Positions 45,372-53,614 of a stretch of 64,000 nucleotides of DNA are shown one piece after another (the stretch's first letter is position 1; every line of letters begins with the position of its first letter). Below the pieces are notes generated by a model. The model was not told where the DNA came from. It did no database searches and saw only the letters and a program-made list of their open reading frames with translations. Source of the DNA: an uncultured Roseburia sp. (lineage in GTDB: Bacteria; Bacillota; Clostridia; Lachnospirales; Lachnospiraceae); assembly GCA_947644305.1 (NCBI GenBank), contig CANRYS010000008.1, positions 89,837 to 153,836 on the forward strand, given 5' to 3'. The position numbers and the translations under genes were made by a program.

Positions 45372-45407
45372 AAAAGATACCGTATCTTCCTGTCTACGGT
45401 ATCTTTT
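45372..45407. terminator. Bidirectional terminator at the integrase 3' end
   Basis: AAAAGATACCGTA (45372-45384) pairs perfectly over 13 bp with TACGGTATCTTTT (45395-45407). The right arm overlaps the last codons and stop of the minus-strand integrase gene. Confidence 0.85.
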
Positions 45408-46524
45408 CGAGCTCTTCTCTGAGCCATTCTACATCTCGTTCTGTATAAGCAGCCTCTGTGATGTCAGTGATCCTATGACCAATCAGGCGTTTTATCACAT
45501 ATTCATCCACCCCGGCTTTTTTCGCCATCGTGATAAATGTCTTTCTGGGATCATGTGGTCTGTGGTCTTTGTGGAGGTTCAGGGCAGAAATGATCTTGTC
45601 AAACCGGCCGGCGTATTTGTCATAGGTTATGTTCATGCCGCCTCTGATAGCAGAGGGATCGTTGAAAAGATATTCACTTCCTAATTCTATAGCAGTTATG
45701 TAGTTTTTCTTTACTAGGTCGAAAATCCGGGGGTGAATGGGAACAATTCTGTTTTTTCCGGCTTCTGTTTTCATTCCCCCTGTGATATAGCGTTCATCAA
45801 GATGTACATTTTCTATCTTTAATTTTGCCAGTTCTTGCGGCCGCCATCCCATATAACATTGAATCAGAATCCAGTCAGCGAAACGAAGGGTTTCTACATT
45901 GTTCCATAAAGCCTGCATTTCTACATCTGTAAAAATAATATGTCCGCGAGTAGTTGCCTCTTTTTCCATGATAATGTCGTTTGGCAAATCAAAAGTCCGG
46001 GCATAGTTGGTATCAACCAGTTCATACTCCAGGGCATAGTCTAGCATGAGGTTGAACATGGATTTGATACGGGATTTTGTGCCGGCGGATGCTTTTACTT
46101 TTTCTCCCACATTTTTTCCACGCTCTGAAATGATATACCCATCTTCCATGATCCCCTTGATATGCCTTGCCCGGAGATCCTTGACCCGCATACCGTGGAT
46201 CGCATGGCAATATCTCCATGCAGACATAATAATCCGCCTGGATGATTCACCTCTGAGGGTGGGAAAATAAGCCTCCGTCCATCTCTGGTATAACTCAGCA
46301 AGAGTAAGGTTGTCCTTTTTTATATCGTAAGGATTAGCTGTGTACTCAGAAAGTGCCTGAAGAGCCTCTTTTTTCGTTTTAAAAGTTCCAATTTGAACAC
46401 GGTTTTGAATCATTTTCCCGGATTTTTCGTCATGGACCCATCCCAGTGTAACCCTAGCTACATATGGTTTACGGCGATTGCCAGATAATTTGGTTACGCT
46501 ACCATAGCCATTTGGCAGTTTCAT
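45394..46524 (-). CDS. Tyrosine site-specific recombinase (integrase)
   Basis: A 376-residue phage-type integrase. The N-terminal part (1-65) is an AP2-like arm-binding domain (VARVTLGWVHDEKSG), then a core-binding domain (about 70-180), then the catalytic domain with Arg228 in MGWRPQELAKL, Lys252, His324 and Arg327 in HRPHDPRKTF, His350 in LIGHRITD and nucleophile Tyr360 in EAAYTERD. All residues needed for activity are present. It catalyses integration and excision of the element. It is transcribed outward, away from the phage genes, next to the left boundary. Confidence 0.95.
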   Translation of the reverse strand: MKLPNGYGSVTKLSGNRRKPYVARVTLGWVHDEKSGKMIQNRVQIGTFKTKKEALQALSEYTANPYDIKKDNLTLAELYQRWTEAYFPTLRGESSRRIIMSAWRYCHAIHGMRVKDLRARHIKGIMEDGYIISERGKNVGEKVKASAGTKSRIKSMFNLMLDYALEYELVDTNYARTFDLPNDIIMEKEATTRGHIIFTDVEMQALWNNVETLRFADWILIQCYMGWRPQELAKLKIENVHLDERYITGGMKTEAGKNRIVPIHPRIFDLVKKNYITAIELGSEYLFNDPSAIRGGMNITYDKYAGRFDKIISALNLHKDHRPHDPRKTFITMAKKAGVDEYVIKRLIGHRITDITEAAYTERDVEWLREELEKIP

Positions 46525-46596
46525 GGTATCACTTCCTTCTTTTCGTTTGTCCAGCAGAGAATTCTTCTAAGCTGTGTCAGGAAAAATGATATCAGG

Positions 46597-46977
46597 TTAT
46601 ACAGATACCTTTTTCTCCTGGTCTAGGTATTTTTGTGACTCTTGAAGCGCTTTTAGGAAACCCTTAAGTTCTCCGATGGTTTCGTATTTTTTGCGTTCTG
46701 GTAATTTTCTGTAGAGAGCTAATAGATCGTTCTCATCTTCGCTTAATTCATGATTATCAATCGGAAGAGTTTGTTCCAGCTCTTCTCCTGTAAGTAGCCA
46801 CTCCAATGAGACGCCCAGAAAAATAGAGATTTTCTTCATATATTTTGCAGGAGGGTCTTTCTTTCTTGTTTTCCAAGTTGACATTGTGGAAGACTGGATA
46901 TCAAGAAATTTACATAGATCAGCCGCCATCATGTCTTTTTTGTCAAGAGTACTAAAAATCCGGTCACATATTTCCAT
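46597..46977 (-). CDS. Phage repressor, XRE-family HTH
   Basis: A 126-residue CI-like regulator. The N-terminal HTH (about 10-65) has DLCKFLDIQSSTMSTWKTRKKDPPAKYMKKIS and ends in LGVSLEWLLTGEE, the usual XRE signature. The C-terminal part is helical and has no LexA-type protease motif. It is divergent from the Cro-like gene, with repeated TGCGAG sites in between, and so probably keeps the lytic genes off. Confidence 0.88.
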   Translation of the reverse strand: MEICDRIFSTLDKKDMMAADLCKFLDIQSSTMSTWKTRKKDPPAKYMKKISIFLGVSLEWLLTGEELEQTLPIDNHELSEDENDLLALYRKLPERKKYETIGELKGFLKALQESQKYLDQEKKVSV

Positions 46978-47190
46978 AGCATACCTCCATATAAATTTAT
47001 CGCATTTGCGAGATTTTATGCTTTACAAACTCGCATAAACGTATTATAATGTACGCAAGAGATTCAAATTATTCCTATTTGCGAGCCAGAGTGTTATCTC
47101 TTGTTTATTATGCGAGTTTGTATGTGTTTGTCTTTATTATAGCACTCAATCTCGTAAAAATAAACAATAAATACGAGAGGAGGTGTAAAA
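46978..47190. promoter_or_regulatory. Divergent operator region with TGCGAG half-sites
   Basis: The 213-base gap has at least six related half-sites: TTTGCGAG (47005-47012), ACAAACTCGCATA (47025-47037), TATTTGCGAG (47076-47085), TATGCGAGTTTGT (47109-47121), CTCGTA (47151-47156) and TACGAG (47172-47177). The second and fourth are perfect 13-bp inverted copies. This is the expected binding region for the repressor and the Cro-like protein, with divergent promoters inside. Confidence 0.7.
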
Positions 47191-47595
47191 ATGCCAAAAA
47201 AAATTGCATCACCCTGGAATAAAGAGGTAAAAAAGGCCTTGATTGACAGGGATATGACGATCAAACAGCTTTCCGCTGAGCTGGGGTACCCTTCAACGGT
47301 GATTTCAAAACTGTTGAATGGAAGATATGCCAGTAATGAGTACGAAGATATTGTAACAAGGATAAACGATATGCTTGGCACAGACGGAATCCCAGAAAGA
47401 CTCGATACGCCGTCAGAGGAATGGTGTAAAGAAGTTCGCAAATGTTTGATTGATAAGAAAATGACGATCAAACAGCTCTCGGAGGAAATTGGTTTTACAC
47501 GGGATCAGGTATCATTGGTTATCAATGGGCACTGGTTGCAGGAAGAGATCGTGGCAGCGATCAATAAACTGCTTGGCATTAAGCAGGTGGTGTAA
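47191..47595 (+). CDS. Cro-like regulator with two tandem HTH domains
   Basis: A 134-residue protein built from two copies of the same HTH unit. Residues 9-65 (WNKEVKKALIDRDMTIKQLS, then a recognition helix) and 78-131 (WCKEVRKCLIDKKMTIKQLS) align along their whole length; the DNA also keeps runs of identity such as ATGACGATCAAACAGCT. It may bind paired half-sites as a pseudo-dimer. It is the first gene of the rightward early operon, opposite to the repressor. GAGGAGGTG lies before the ATG. Confidence 0.85.
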   Translation: MPKKIASPWNKEVKKALIDRDMTIKQLSAELGYPSTVISKLLNGRYASNEYEDIVTRINDMLGTDGIPERLDTPSEEWCKEVRKCLIDKKMTIKQLSEEIGFTRDQVSLVINGHWLQEEIVAAINKLLGIKQVV

Positions 47596-47606
47596 GGAGG
47601 AATGTT

Positions 47607-48203
47607 GTGAGACGAATCAAAAAATGCTTCATATTGTTTTTCACAGTGGCTTTGTTATGGATGATGGTATTGATTTTTGAGTCTGTAAGGGAAGTTAAGA
47701 AATCGAAGATTACGAATAAAGAGTTTGTTTCAGATTACTTTAAGCCGATGGTAGAGCTAGTGACAACAGTTCCGAAGCGGCTTCCGAAACCAAGCCATAC
47801 CCCACGGCCAAGCCCTTTTCCGCAGTCAACCCAGATTCCCTCCGCAAAAGGGGTGACAATAAAAAAGATTTACCGGCTGGCGCAGTTGATGTACGCGGAA
47901 AATGGGGGAGCGAAGGAGGATGACTGTGTGTTTCTAACGGGGATCGTCGTTGTAAAGAGGATGAAGTCAAAGAAATATCCTGATACGTTGGAAGGAGTAA
48001 TATCACAGAAAGGCCAATATTCAACGTATCAGACAGGAAAAATTAATTGCAAACCTGACGAAAGATGCCTGGAATTTGCAGAAGAGATCCTACGATTTAA
48101 TCTTGAAAAGGATTACCCGGATAATCTGGTATTTCAGGCAGAGTTTCCTCAGGGTAGAAAAATATATAAGCGTTTCGGTCACGAATATTTCTGTTTGGAG
48201 TAG
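47607..48203 (+). CDS. Membrane-anchored SleB-type cell wall hydrolase
   Basis: A 198-residue protein: N-terminal anchor (about 7-24), Pro-rich linker (KPSHTPRPSPFPQSTQ) and a hydrolase_2 (SleB) domain from residue 85, with LAQLMYAENGGAKEDDCVFLTGIVVVKRM and a later GQYSTYQTG. The Glu in MYAENGG is the likely catalytic residue. It cleaves peptidoglycan. The start is GTG with AAGGAGG six bases upstream. Its place among early regulatory and replication genes is unusual for a lysis function; a role in element transfer or in phage entry interference is possible. Confidence 0.82.
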   Translation: MRRIKKCFILFFTVALLWMMVLIFESVREVKKSKITNKEFVSDYFKPMVELVTTVPKRLPKPSHTPRPSPFPQSTQIPSAKGVTIKKIYRLAQLMYAENGGAKEDDCVFLTGIVVVKRMKSKKYPDTLEGVISQKGQYSTYQTGKINCKPDERCLEFAEEILRFNLEKDYPDNLVFQAEFPQGRKIYKRFGHEYFCLE

Positions 48204-48295
48204 TAGGTCAGGGAAATAAAGCAGTAAAAAAGTATTAGAACTGTGCGGTGTAACTCTCACAGTGACATGAAAGGAGTAAAGAGGAGGTCCAGGAT

Positions 48296-49048
48296 GTGGA
48301 AAAAAAATACTATTGGCTCAAACTAGGGGACGATTTCTTCAAGTCGAAAGAAATCAAAAAACTTCGGAAAGTTGCTGGAGGTGACAGTTATACGGTTGTC
48401 TATCTAAAAATGCTTTTACTGGCGATACGACAGAATAATCGTCTTTATTTCGAGGGAATCGAAGATACTTTTGTGAAAGAGCTGGCACTGGAGCTTGATG
48501 AGACCGTCGAAAATGTAGAGGTTACGGTCTCCTTCTTGCAAAGAACGGGGTTATTGGTTGTCACAGACGAATCCCAGTATGAGTACATGCTTACCCAGTG
48601 TGATGAGATGGTTGGGTCTGAAACAGATGCTGCCAGGAGAAAGAGAAGGAGCAGGCAGAAAAAGCTGATGGAAGAGAGGCAGAAGACTCTCCCGGATGAG
48701 AAAAGATCCGAAGGACAACTTCTACTGACAAAAGAAAAGAAGGAAAATTCCTATACGAAGGATTTTGAAGATTTCTGGAGGATCTATCCAAGAAAAAGGG
48801 AAAAGGGGAGCGCCTATAAAAAATATACGGCGAGATTGAATGAAGGGTATCGTTCTGAAGAACTACTGAAGGCGGCAAAAGCGTATGCAGATGAAGTCAG
48901 TAAGAGGCATACGGAAGAAAAATTCATTAAGCATCCTAAGACTTTTTTGTCCGATGCATTACCATTCCTGGATTATCTTAATACAGCCCAGGAAGATGGC
49001 AGTAACGAAGTGATTGAGGATGGCACAAACCCATTCAAAGGAAGGTGA
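48296..49048 (+). CDS. Phage replisome organiser (DnaD-like initiator)
   Basis: A 250-residue replication protein. Residues 1-115 form the phage replisome organiser N-terminal domain (YYWLKLGDDFFKSKEIKKLRK), then a basic linker (AARRKRRSRQKK), and a C-terminal domain with DFWRIYPRKREKGSAYKKY typical of phage initiators. It probably binds the origin and loads helicase with the next gene product. The start is GTG after AGGAGGTCC. The next gene starts within its stop region. Confidence 0.88.
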   Translation: MEKKYYWLKLGDDFFKSKEIKKLRKVAGGDSYTVVYLKMLLLAIRQNNRLYFEGIEDTFVKELALELDETVENVEVTVSFLQRTGLLVVTDESQYEYMLTQCDEMVGSETDAARRKRRSRQKKLMEERQKTLPDEKRSEGQLLLTKEKKENSYTKDFEDFWRIYPRKREKGSAYKKYTARLNEGYRSEELLKAAKAYADEVSKRHTEEKFIKHPKTFLSDALPFLDYLNTAQEDGSNEVIEDGTNPFKGR

Positions 49049-49908
49049 ACAGATTGCGAGATATTATAAATGAAATATTTTCGGAAATAAGTAGATCAGA
49101 GCCCTTAGAAAATGATTTTGTGGGGGAGGATGGTCTGCTCCATTGTGGAAAATGCCGAACAAAGAAGGAAACCAGGATACGTTTTCCAACGGCAGGCGGG
49201 AATATGGAGATGAAAACAGTTCCATGTGTGTGCAAATGCCGTCAGGAAGAATTAGAAGAAGAGAGGAGGGCAGATGAATACAGGGAAAGGCAGCAAAGAA
49301 TTTGCTCCCTCCGCCAGAGCAGCCTAATTGAGACAAAATTCAAAAAAGCCAGGCTATCGGATTACATGGTGACGGATGACAATCACAAAGTATTTGAGCT
49401 GGCAAATAGATATGTAAATGGTTTTAAGGAAATGTACCAAAAAAATCAAGGCATATTGTTCTGGGGAGAGGTAGGGACAGGGAAAAGCTATACGGCAGCG
49501 TGCATTGCCAATGAATTGATTGAAAATATGCACACGGTGATCATGACGTCTTTTGTCAAAATCCTGCAGGACATTCAGACTATGAAGGTAGACGAAAGTG
49601 TCTGGATAAAAAAGCTTCAGGAGGCAGAATTGTTAGTTATAGACGATCTGGGAACAGAACGTAACACAGAATATGCTCTGGAAAAAGTCTACAATGTGAT
49701 CGACAGCCGTTACCGGTCAGGAAAACCGCTTATTTTAACTACGAATCTGGTTTTAAAGGATATGATACAGACGACAGATATCCGTTATCGGCGGATATAT
49801 GACCGTATTTTTGAAATGTGTTATCCAGTTCATGTTAGAGGAAGATCATACCGGGAAGCAGAAGCGGCCAGACGCTTTGATAATATGCAGAAATTGTTGG
49901 AGAGCTGA
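49045..49908 (+). CDS. DnaC/IstB-type helicase loader ATPase
   Basis: A 287-residue AAA+ protein. Residues about 30-75 hold a Cys-rich segment (LHCGKCRTKKETR and CVCKCRQEE) that may bind zinc. The ATPase core follows with Walker A GEVGTGKS (residues 141-148), Walker B LLVIDDLGTE and sensor LTTNLVL. It loads replicative helicase at the element origin. Its GTG start overlaps the stop of the organiser gene (GTGA), a sign of coupling. Confidence 0.9.
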   Translation: MNRLRDIINEIFSEISRSEPLENDFVGEDGLLHCGKCRTKKETRIRFPTAGGNMEMKTVPCVCKCRQEELEEERRADEYRERQQRICSLRQSSLIETKFKKARLSDYMVTDDNHKVFELANRYVNGFKEMYQKNQGILFWGEVGTGKSYTAACIANELIENMHTVIMTSFVKILQDIQTMKVDESVWIKKLQEAELLVIDDLGTERNTEYALEKVYNVIDSRYRSGKPLILTTNLVLKDMIQTTDIRYRRIYDRIFEMCYPVHVRGRSYREAEAARRFDNMQKLLES

Positions 49909-49939
49909 CAAAATAGAAAGAAATGGAGATGGTATCGTA

Positions 49940-50506
49940 ATGATAGGGGATAATGTCACACAGAAAAAAGTGCTTACGGAAACAGAAATAGCCAAGATCG
50001 CCGCGAGAGAAGCTGTTAAGGTCTTTATGAAAGAAAGCAAGAAACATGACCTGGCATCTGAGAAGGAGCGGGATAAGATCAAAAATACCAAACGTTTACT
50101 AGGCTCATACCGGAGGGCAAAGGCAAAACTGATCGAGGAGGTCGAATTTTCGGAAGATGAAAAGATGGATTTAAGATGGCGGTTTGTTGAAGATCTGATG
50201 GGAAGTGCCAGCAGTGTGGTGAACAGATCGGAAATGACAATGATCAGCGATGAAAAGAGAAGGAAGGAGGATGCGTATCTGATTCGTTGCATTGAAAAAG
50301 CTGTGGAAATGTATGAGAAGGAGTGCCAGGAAATCGGAAGTGAAGAGGTAAAACGACGGTTCCGCGAACTCCAAATGATGTATCTAGAGGAAAAGATCTA
50401 TACTGTACAGCAGATCGCAGAGGCGGAGAATATAAGTGAAAAGACCGTCTATAAAGATATTGGGATTGCCTGTAAGGTACTTGCGGTTTATCTGCTTGGA
50501 ATATGA
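49940..50506 (+). CDS. Phage late regulator, sigma/ArpU-like HTH protein
   Basis: A 188-residue helical protein with a C-terminal HTH (EKIYTVQQIAEAENISEKTVYKDIGIACKVLAVYLLG) of the kind found in ArpU/RinA-type late regulators. It is the last gene before the tail operon, and a promoter with a dyad follows, so it probably activates the late promoter or antitermination; this is inferred from place. ATG at 49940 has GGAG upstream; longer in-frame starts lie inside the ATPase gene. Confidence 0.75.
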   Translation: MIGDNVTQKKVLTETEIAKIAAREAVKVFMKESKKHDLASEKERDKIKNTKRLLGSYRRAKAKLIEEVEFSEDEKMDLRWRFVEDLMGSASSVVNRSEMTMISDEKRRKEDAYLIRCIEKAVEMYEKECQEIGSEEVKRRFRELQMMYLEEKIYTVQQIAEAENISEKTVYKDIGIACKVLAVYLLGI

Positions 50507-50566
50507 CTTTCTAGCGCGTTTTATTTCAGAGATCCGGCAGGATAGCATGGGTAGAAAAAGAGTAGA

Positions 50567-50622
50567 GTGACAAGGGAATGGATACATGTTATTATGGTAT
50601 TAGTAATAATTCCATATGTCAC
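50567..50622 (+). promoter_or_regulatory. Late promoter with overlapping imperfect dyad
   Basis: GTGACA (50567-50572), 17-base spacer and TATTAT (50590-50595) with extended TGn. GTGACA...TGTCAC (50567-50572 and 50617-50622) and TTATTA...TAATAA flank the region as an imperfect dyad, a possible activator site. Confidence 0.6.
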
Positions 50623-50669
50623 CTTAAAAAGCCATATTTTTAAAAAGCTGTGAGATGATTTTCAATATC

Positions 50670-50715
50670 GGACCGCCGGAGAAGTATGAAACCTACTTGT
50701 TCGGCGGTTCTTTTT
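50670..50715 (+). terminator. Leader terminator ahead of the tail operon
   Basis: The arms 50670-50680 and 50700-50710 form 11 bp with two G-T pairs, and AAGTA/TACTT (50682-50686 with 50694-50698) extends the stem inward. CTTTTT follows. It lies downstream of the late promoter and before the first tail gene, so transcription must pass it or be attenuated. Confidence 0.8.
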
Positions 50716-50763
50716 GCAGAATTGGAGAGGAGATATGGGAAAACGTATTGATAGGAGGCAATT

Positions 50764-51081
50764 ATGAGTTTAGTGGCAGAAAAACCAACGGCGATTTTCG
50801 ATCTAACACAGATTTTTCCCGGCTTTATTTGCTTTGGCAAGCATTATACGTGGCCTGAGGGAAAAACAGGAATTGTAACATCGGTCACAGAAACACAGAT
50901 GACAGTACAATATCATCCTGGCATTGGAAATGTTACGAATCATTTTATTATCCCCATTTCTGAAGTGGCAGCACAGGATTGGGAGATCAGATGGTCTGCA
51001 GATCTATCGGAAGTTTACGAATATAGGATTGCAGAACCGGAACAGGAGGAGACAGGTGAATCTGGAGCAACTGATTTATAA
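50764..51081 (+). CDS. Small protein at the start of the tail operon, unknown
   Basis: A 105-residue protein with alternating strands (GKTGIVTSVTETQMTVQYHPGIGNVTNHFIIPISEVA), suggesting a small beta-barrel, and an acidic tail. I do not recognise the family. It is the first gene after the leader terminator. Its end overlaps the next gene by 26 bases. A head-tail joining or tail completion function is possible because of the position. Confidence 0.65.
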   Translation: MSLVAEKPTAIFDLTQIFPGFICFGKHYTWPEGKTGIVTSVTETQMTVQYHPGIGNVTNHFIIPISEVAAQDWEIRWSADLSEVYEYRIAEPEQEETGESGATDL

Positions 51082-51940
51082 GAGACTTTCCAGTTCCCAA
51101 GAGCTGACACAGCATTTGGCATCTTTTGCCGGGGGTCCGGCGGTGTTCAGCACACAATCCCCGGATCTCGATCGCGAGGAATGGGGCGGAAACACACAAT
51201 ACCCACAAGTTATTTACAATATCGACATGCAGGCAAACGAAGAGAGGGAAAGCGCGGGAACCCTGATGGTGACATTGATCTGTCAAAACACGATGGAGAT
51301 TCTTCCAGAGGCCATCGTACCAGAAGTAAAAAAATGTCTCAGGGATGTTCTGTTGAAACCAGAAGAGGGTTCACTGTATGTATTTGCAGAGGCAGGAACA
51401 GAGAATTTTTCTATGGAAGAAAAAGAGAATGGTACGGTCATCGGAAAAAAAATGCGATTTGATATGTTTGAATATCCAAATCAGGAAACAACTGACCCTG
51501 ACCCCATCGTGGCAGTAAACGGATACATCAAAGAGCTTAATTCGGATTGCCTTGTCATTGGTATGGATAGGATAGATGATATCAACGAGATCTCCAAAGC
51601 AGTTCCGATCATTTATTGCCAGAATGTCTCTATGGATAAGGGGGCAGAAACGAATACGGTTGTATGGATGGATAGTAAGATCTCCATCCATATTTTTTGC
51701 CCGGATAGCGAGAAGCGCATTAAAATAGTGGCTGCCATTGCGAACCAGTTGTCGCTTGCGGGAGAGATTGCCATGCTAGATTACTCCCCTATGACAATCA
51801 AGCAACTGCAGGCGAACTACAAATCGGATATTCTCAAAGATGGCCAGATTTTAACCACGGTTCATTTTGGTTTGTTGAAATACCGGCAGAAAAAACATCG
51901 TATTGTCGAGATTGTAAATAATATTCATCAGGAGGTGTAA
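51056..51940 (+). CDS. Putative tail terminator/completion protein
   Basis: A 294-residue protein. The N-terminal part has the pattern of tail completion proteins: LEQLIYKRLSSSQELTQHLASF, PAVFSTQSPDLDREEWGG, YPQVIYNIDMQANEERESAGTLMV. The second half looks like another beta-alpha domain of similar type (NDIN and IHIFCPDSEKRIKIVAAIANQL), so the gene may encode two related modules. The start is GTG at 51056 with AGGAGGA upstream; the longer frame from 50924 overlaps the previous gene and is not credible. Confidence 0.7.
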   Translation: MNLEQLIYKRLSSSQELTQHLASFAGGPAVFSTQSPDLDREEWGGNTQYPQVIYNIDMQANEERESAGTLMVTLICQNTMEILPEAIVPEVKKCLRDVLLKPEEGSLYVFAEAGTENFSMEEKENGTVIGKKMRFDMFEYPNQETTDPDPIVAVNGYIKELNSDCLVIGMDRIDDINEISKAVPIIYCQNVSMDKGAETNTVVWMDSKISIHIFCPDSEKRIKIVAAIANQLSLAGEIAMLDYSPMTIKQLQANYKSDILKDGQILTTVHFGLLKYRQKKHRIVEIVNNIHQEV

Positions 51941-51942
51941 AA

Positions 51943-52188
51943 ATGGCTTCAGCGAAAAATGAAACCAAAAAGACAGCAGAGAATGAATCTGTCACTTCGA
52001 CAAAAAACTCTGTTGCAAAACAGGAATCTGTTTACACAATTGACGAGTTCTGCAGAAATGCTCAGGTACTTTTTTCTACAATGCCTGAGTGTGTCTGGGC
52101 AGCACTGAAAGAAAAAGGCATAAAAGAGTGTGAAAAGACAGAGGCAGAAAAAATCGTTCATCAATTTATGAAAAAGGAGGTTGAGTAA
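51943..52188 (+). CDS. Small protein preceding the sheath gene
   Basis: An 81-residue protein: Lys/Thr/Asn-rich N-terminus, then YTIDEFCRNAQVLFSTMPECVWAALKEKG and a helical tail. This layout recurs in front of sheath genes in clostridial PBSX-like tails. Its function is not known. The previous stop lies two bases before its start. Confidence 0.7.
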   Translation: MASAKNETKKTAENESVTSTKNSVAKQESVYTIDEFCRNAQVLFSTMPECVWAALKEKGIKECEKTEAEKIVHQFMKKEVE

Positions 52189-52190
52189 AT

Positions 52191-53600
52191 ATGGCAGGAT
52201 ATTTTCTTGTTGGAGAAACAAAAGTGAGACCAGGGGCATATTTCAACATCGGCAAAAATGGTGATGCTTCAACGACGGATGTGATCAATGGCGTTACGGC
52301 TGTTATTTTCCGTTCTGATTTTGGGCCGGTTGGATATGCAGTAGAACTGAGTGCAGAGGAAGGATATGAAACGACCTATGGCACGGGGGGAACTACAGAC
52401 GCCATCCGTCAGGCGTTAAATGGCGGAGCACAGACGATCATAGCATGCAGGCTGGGAACCGGAGGTACAGTGGCAACGATCACACTCAAAAACGGGGATG
52501 AGGAGGAAGCTGTAAAAATATCCGCAAAATATCCCGGAGCAAAGGAATTTTCTGTGACGATCAAAGAAAAATTGACGGATCCAACCGCAAAGCAGTGTAT
52601 CATCTATTCTGGGACAAAAGCAGTTGAAACAATTGACTTCACTGCTGGGGAGGGGGAAGCACAATCCCTTGTGGAAGCAATATCAAAAGGCAGTAATTTT
52701 GTAGCAGAACTGATGGAAGGGAAGGGAGATTCTATTCTTGCGAACGTACAGCAGAGTAAGATGAATCCTGGTACAGATCCAACTATTACGACGGAAGATT
52801 ATTCCAACGCCTTTGCAGCGATAGAGCCGTATATGTTCAATACGATCTGTGTAGATACAGAAGATACATCAGTTCATCTTCTGCTGGCGGGATTTGTGGA
52901 CCGGATCTTTGAATCCGGCAATCTCACCCAGGCAGTGGTGGCAGAGAAAAGCAGCGTTGACCTTGAAACAAGAATGGCGAGGGCAGCAGCGTTCAATAAT
53001 GAAAAAATGAATTACGTTCTCAATTCCAAAGTGGATGTTTCAGGAGAGACCCTGGAAGGATATCAGACTGCGGCACGGATCGCTGGTATGATCAGTTCAG
53101 TATCTTCTAGATTGTCGCTGACACATAAAGTTGTGCCAGGTTTTACAGACTTATATGAGAGACTGACAAATACAAACGTTATCAAAGCAGAGAAAAATGG
53201 CTGTATTGTTCTTACGATGAATACGAAAAATCAGGTATGGATCGATTCCGCCATCAATACACTGATCACACCACCGGATAATAAAGATGCCGGATGGAAA
53301 AAGATCAGGCGTACAAAGACTCGTTTTGAGCTTCTTAGACGCTGTAATCAGGTAACGGATGAGATTATTGGCAAAGTGGACAACGATTCAAATGGTCGAA
53401 AGACCATCATAGGTCAGTTGTTGGGAGTTGGTTCCGATATGATCGCTGAGGGAAAACTGGTATCATTTAATGCAACCGAAAGCGATCTGTATGTATCAGA
53501 TGGTGATTCTTGTTGGTTCAACCTTGATGTCATAGACAAGGATTCGGCAGAACATATTTATCTGTTCTATAATTTTCAGTTCAGCACAAACGCAGAGTAA
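52191..53600 (+). CDS. Contractile tail sheath protein (XkdK-like)
   Basis: A 469-residue sheath protein. N-terminal VRPGAYFNIGKNGD is typical of these subunits, and the middle part has GYETTYGTGGTTDAIRQALNGGA. The C-terminal part includes LITPPDNKDAGWKKIRRTKTRFELLRRC, the conserved sheath C-domain. It shows that the tail is contractile. Start ATG after AAGGAGG. Confidence 0.92.
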   Translation: MAGYFLVGETKVRPGAYFNIGKNGDASTTDVINGVTAVIFRSDFGPVGYAVELSAEEGYETTYGTGGTTDAIRQALNGGAQTIIACRLGTGGTVATITLKNGDEEEAVKISAKYPGAKEFSVTIKEKLTDPTAKQCIIYSGTKAVETIDFTAGEGEAQSLVEAISKGSNFVAELMEGKGDSILANVQQSKMNPGTDPTITTEDYSNAFAAIEPYMFNTICVDTEDTSVHLLLAGFVDRIFESGNLTQAVVAEKSSVDLETRMARAAAFNNEKMNYVLNSKVDVSGETLEGYQTAARIAGMISSVSSRLSLTHKVVPGFTDLYERLTNTNVIKAEKNGCIVLTMNTKNQVWIDSAINTLITPPDNKDAGWKKIRRTKTRFELLRRCNQVTDEIIGKVDNDSNGRKTIIGQLLGVGSDMIAEGKLVSFNATESDLYVSDGDSCWFNLDVIDKDSAEHIYLFYNFQFSTNAE

Positions 53601-53614
53601 GGAGGTAAAAATTC

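Noticed and set aside
50655..50858. 67-codon frame in the leader of the tail operon, considered as a leader peptide
   Set aside because: It overlaps the terminator hairpin and the first 95 bases of the tail gene at 50764, and lacks a good ribosome site.
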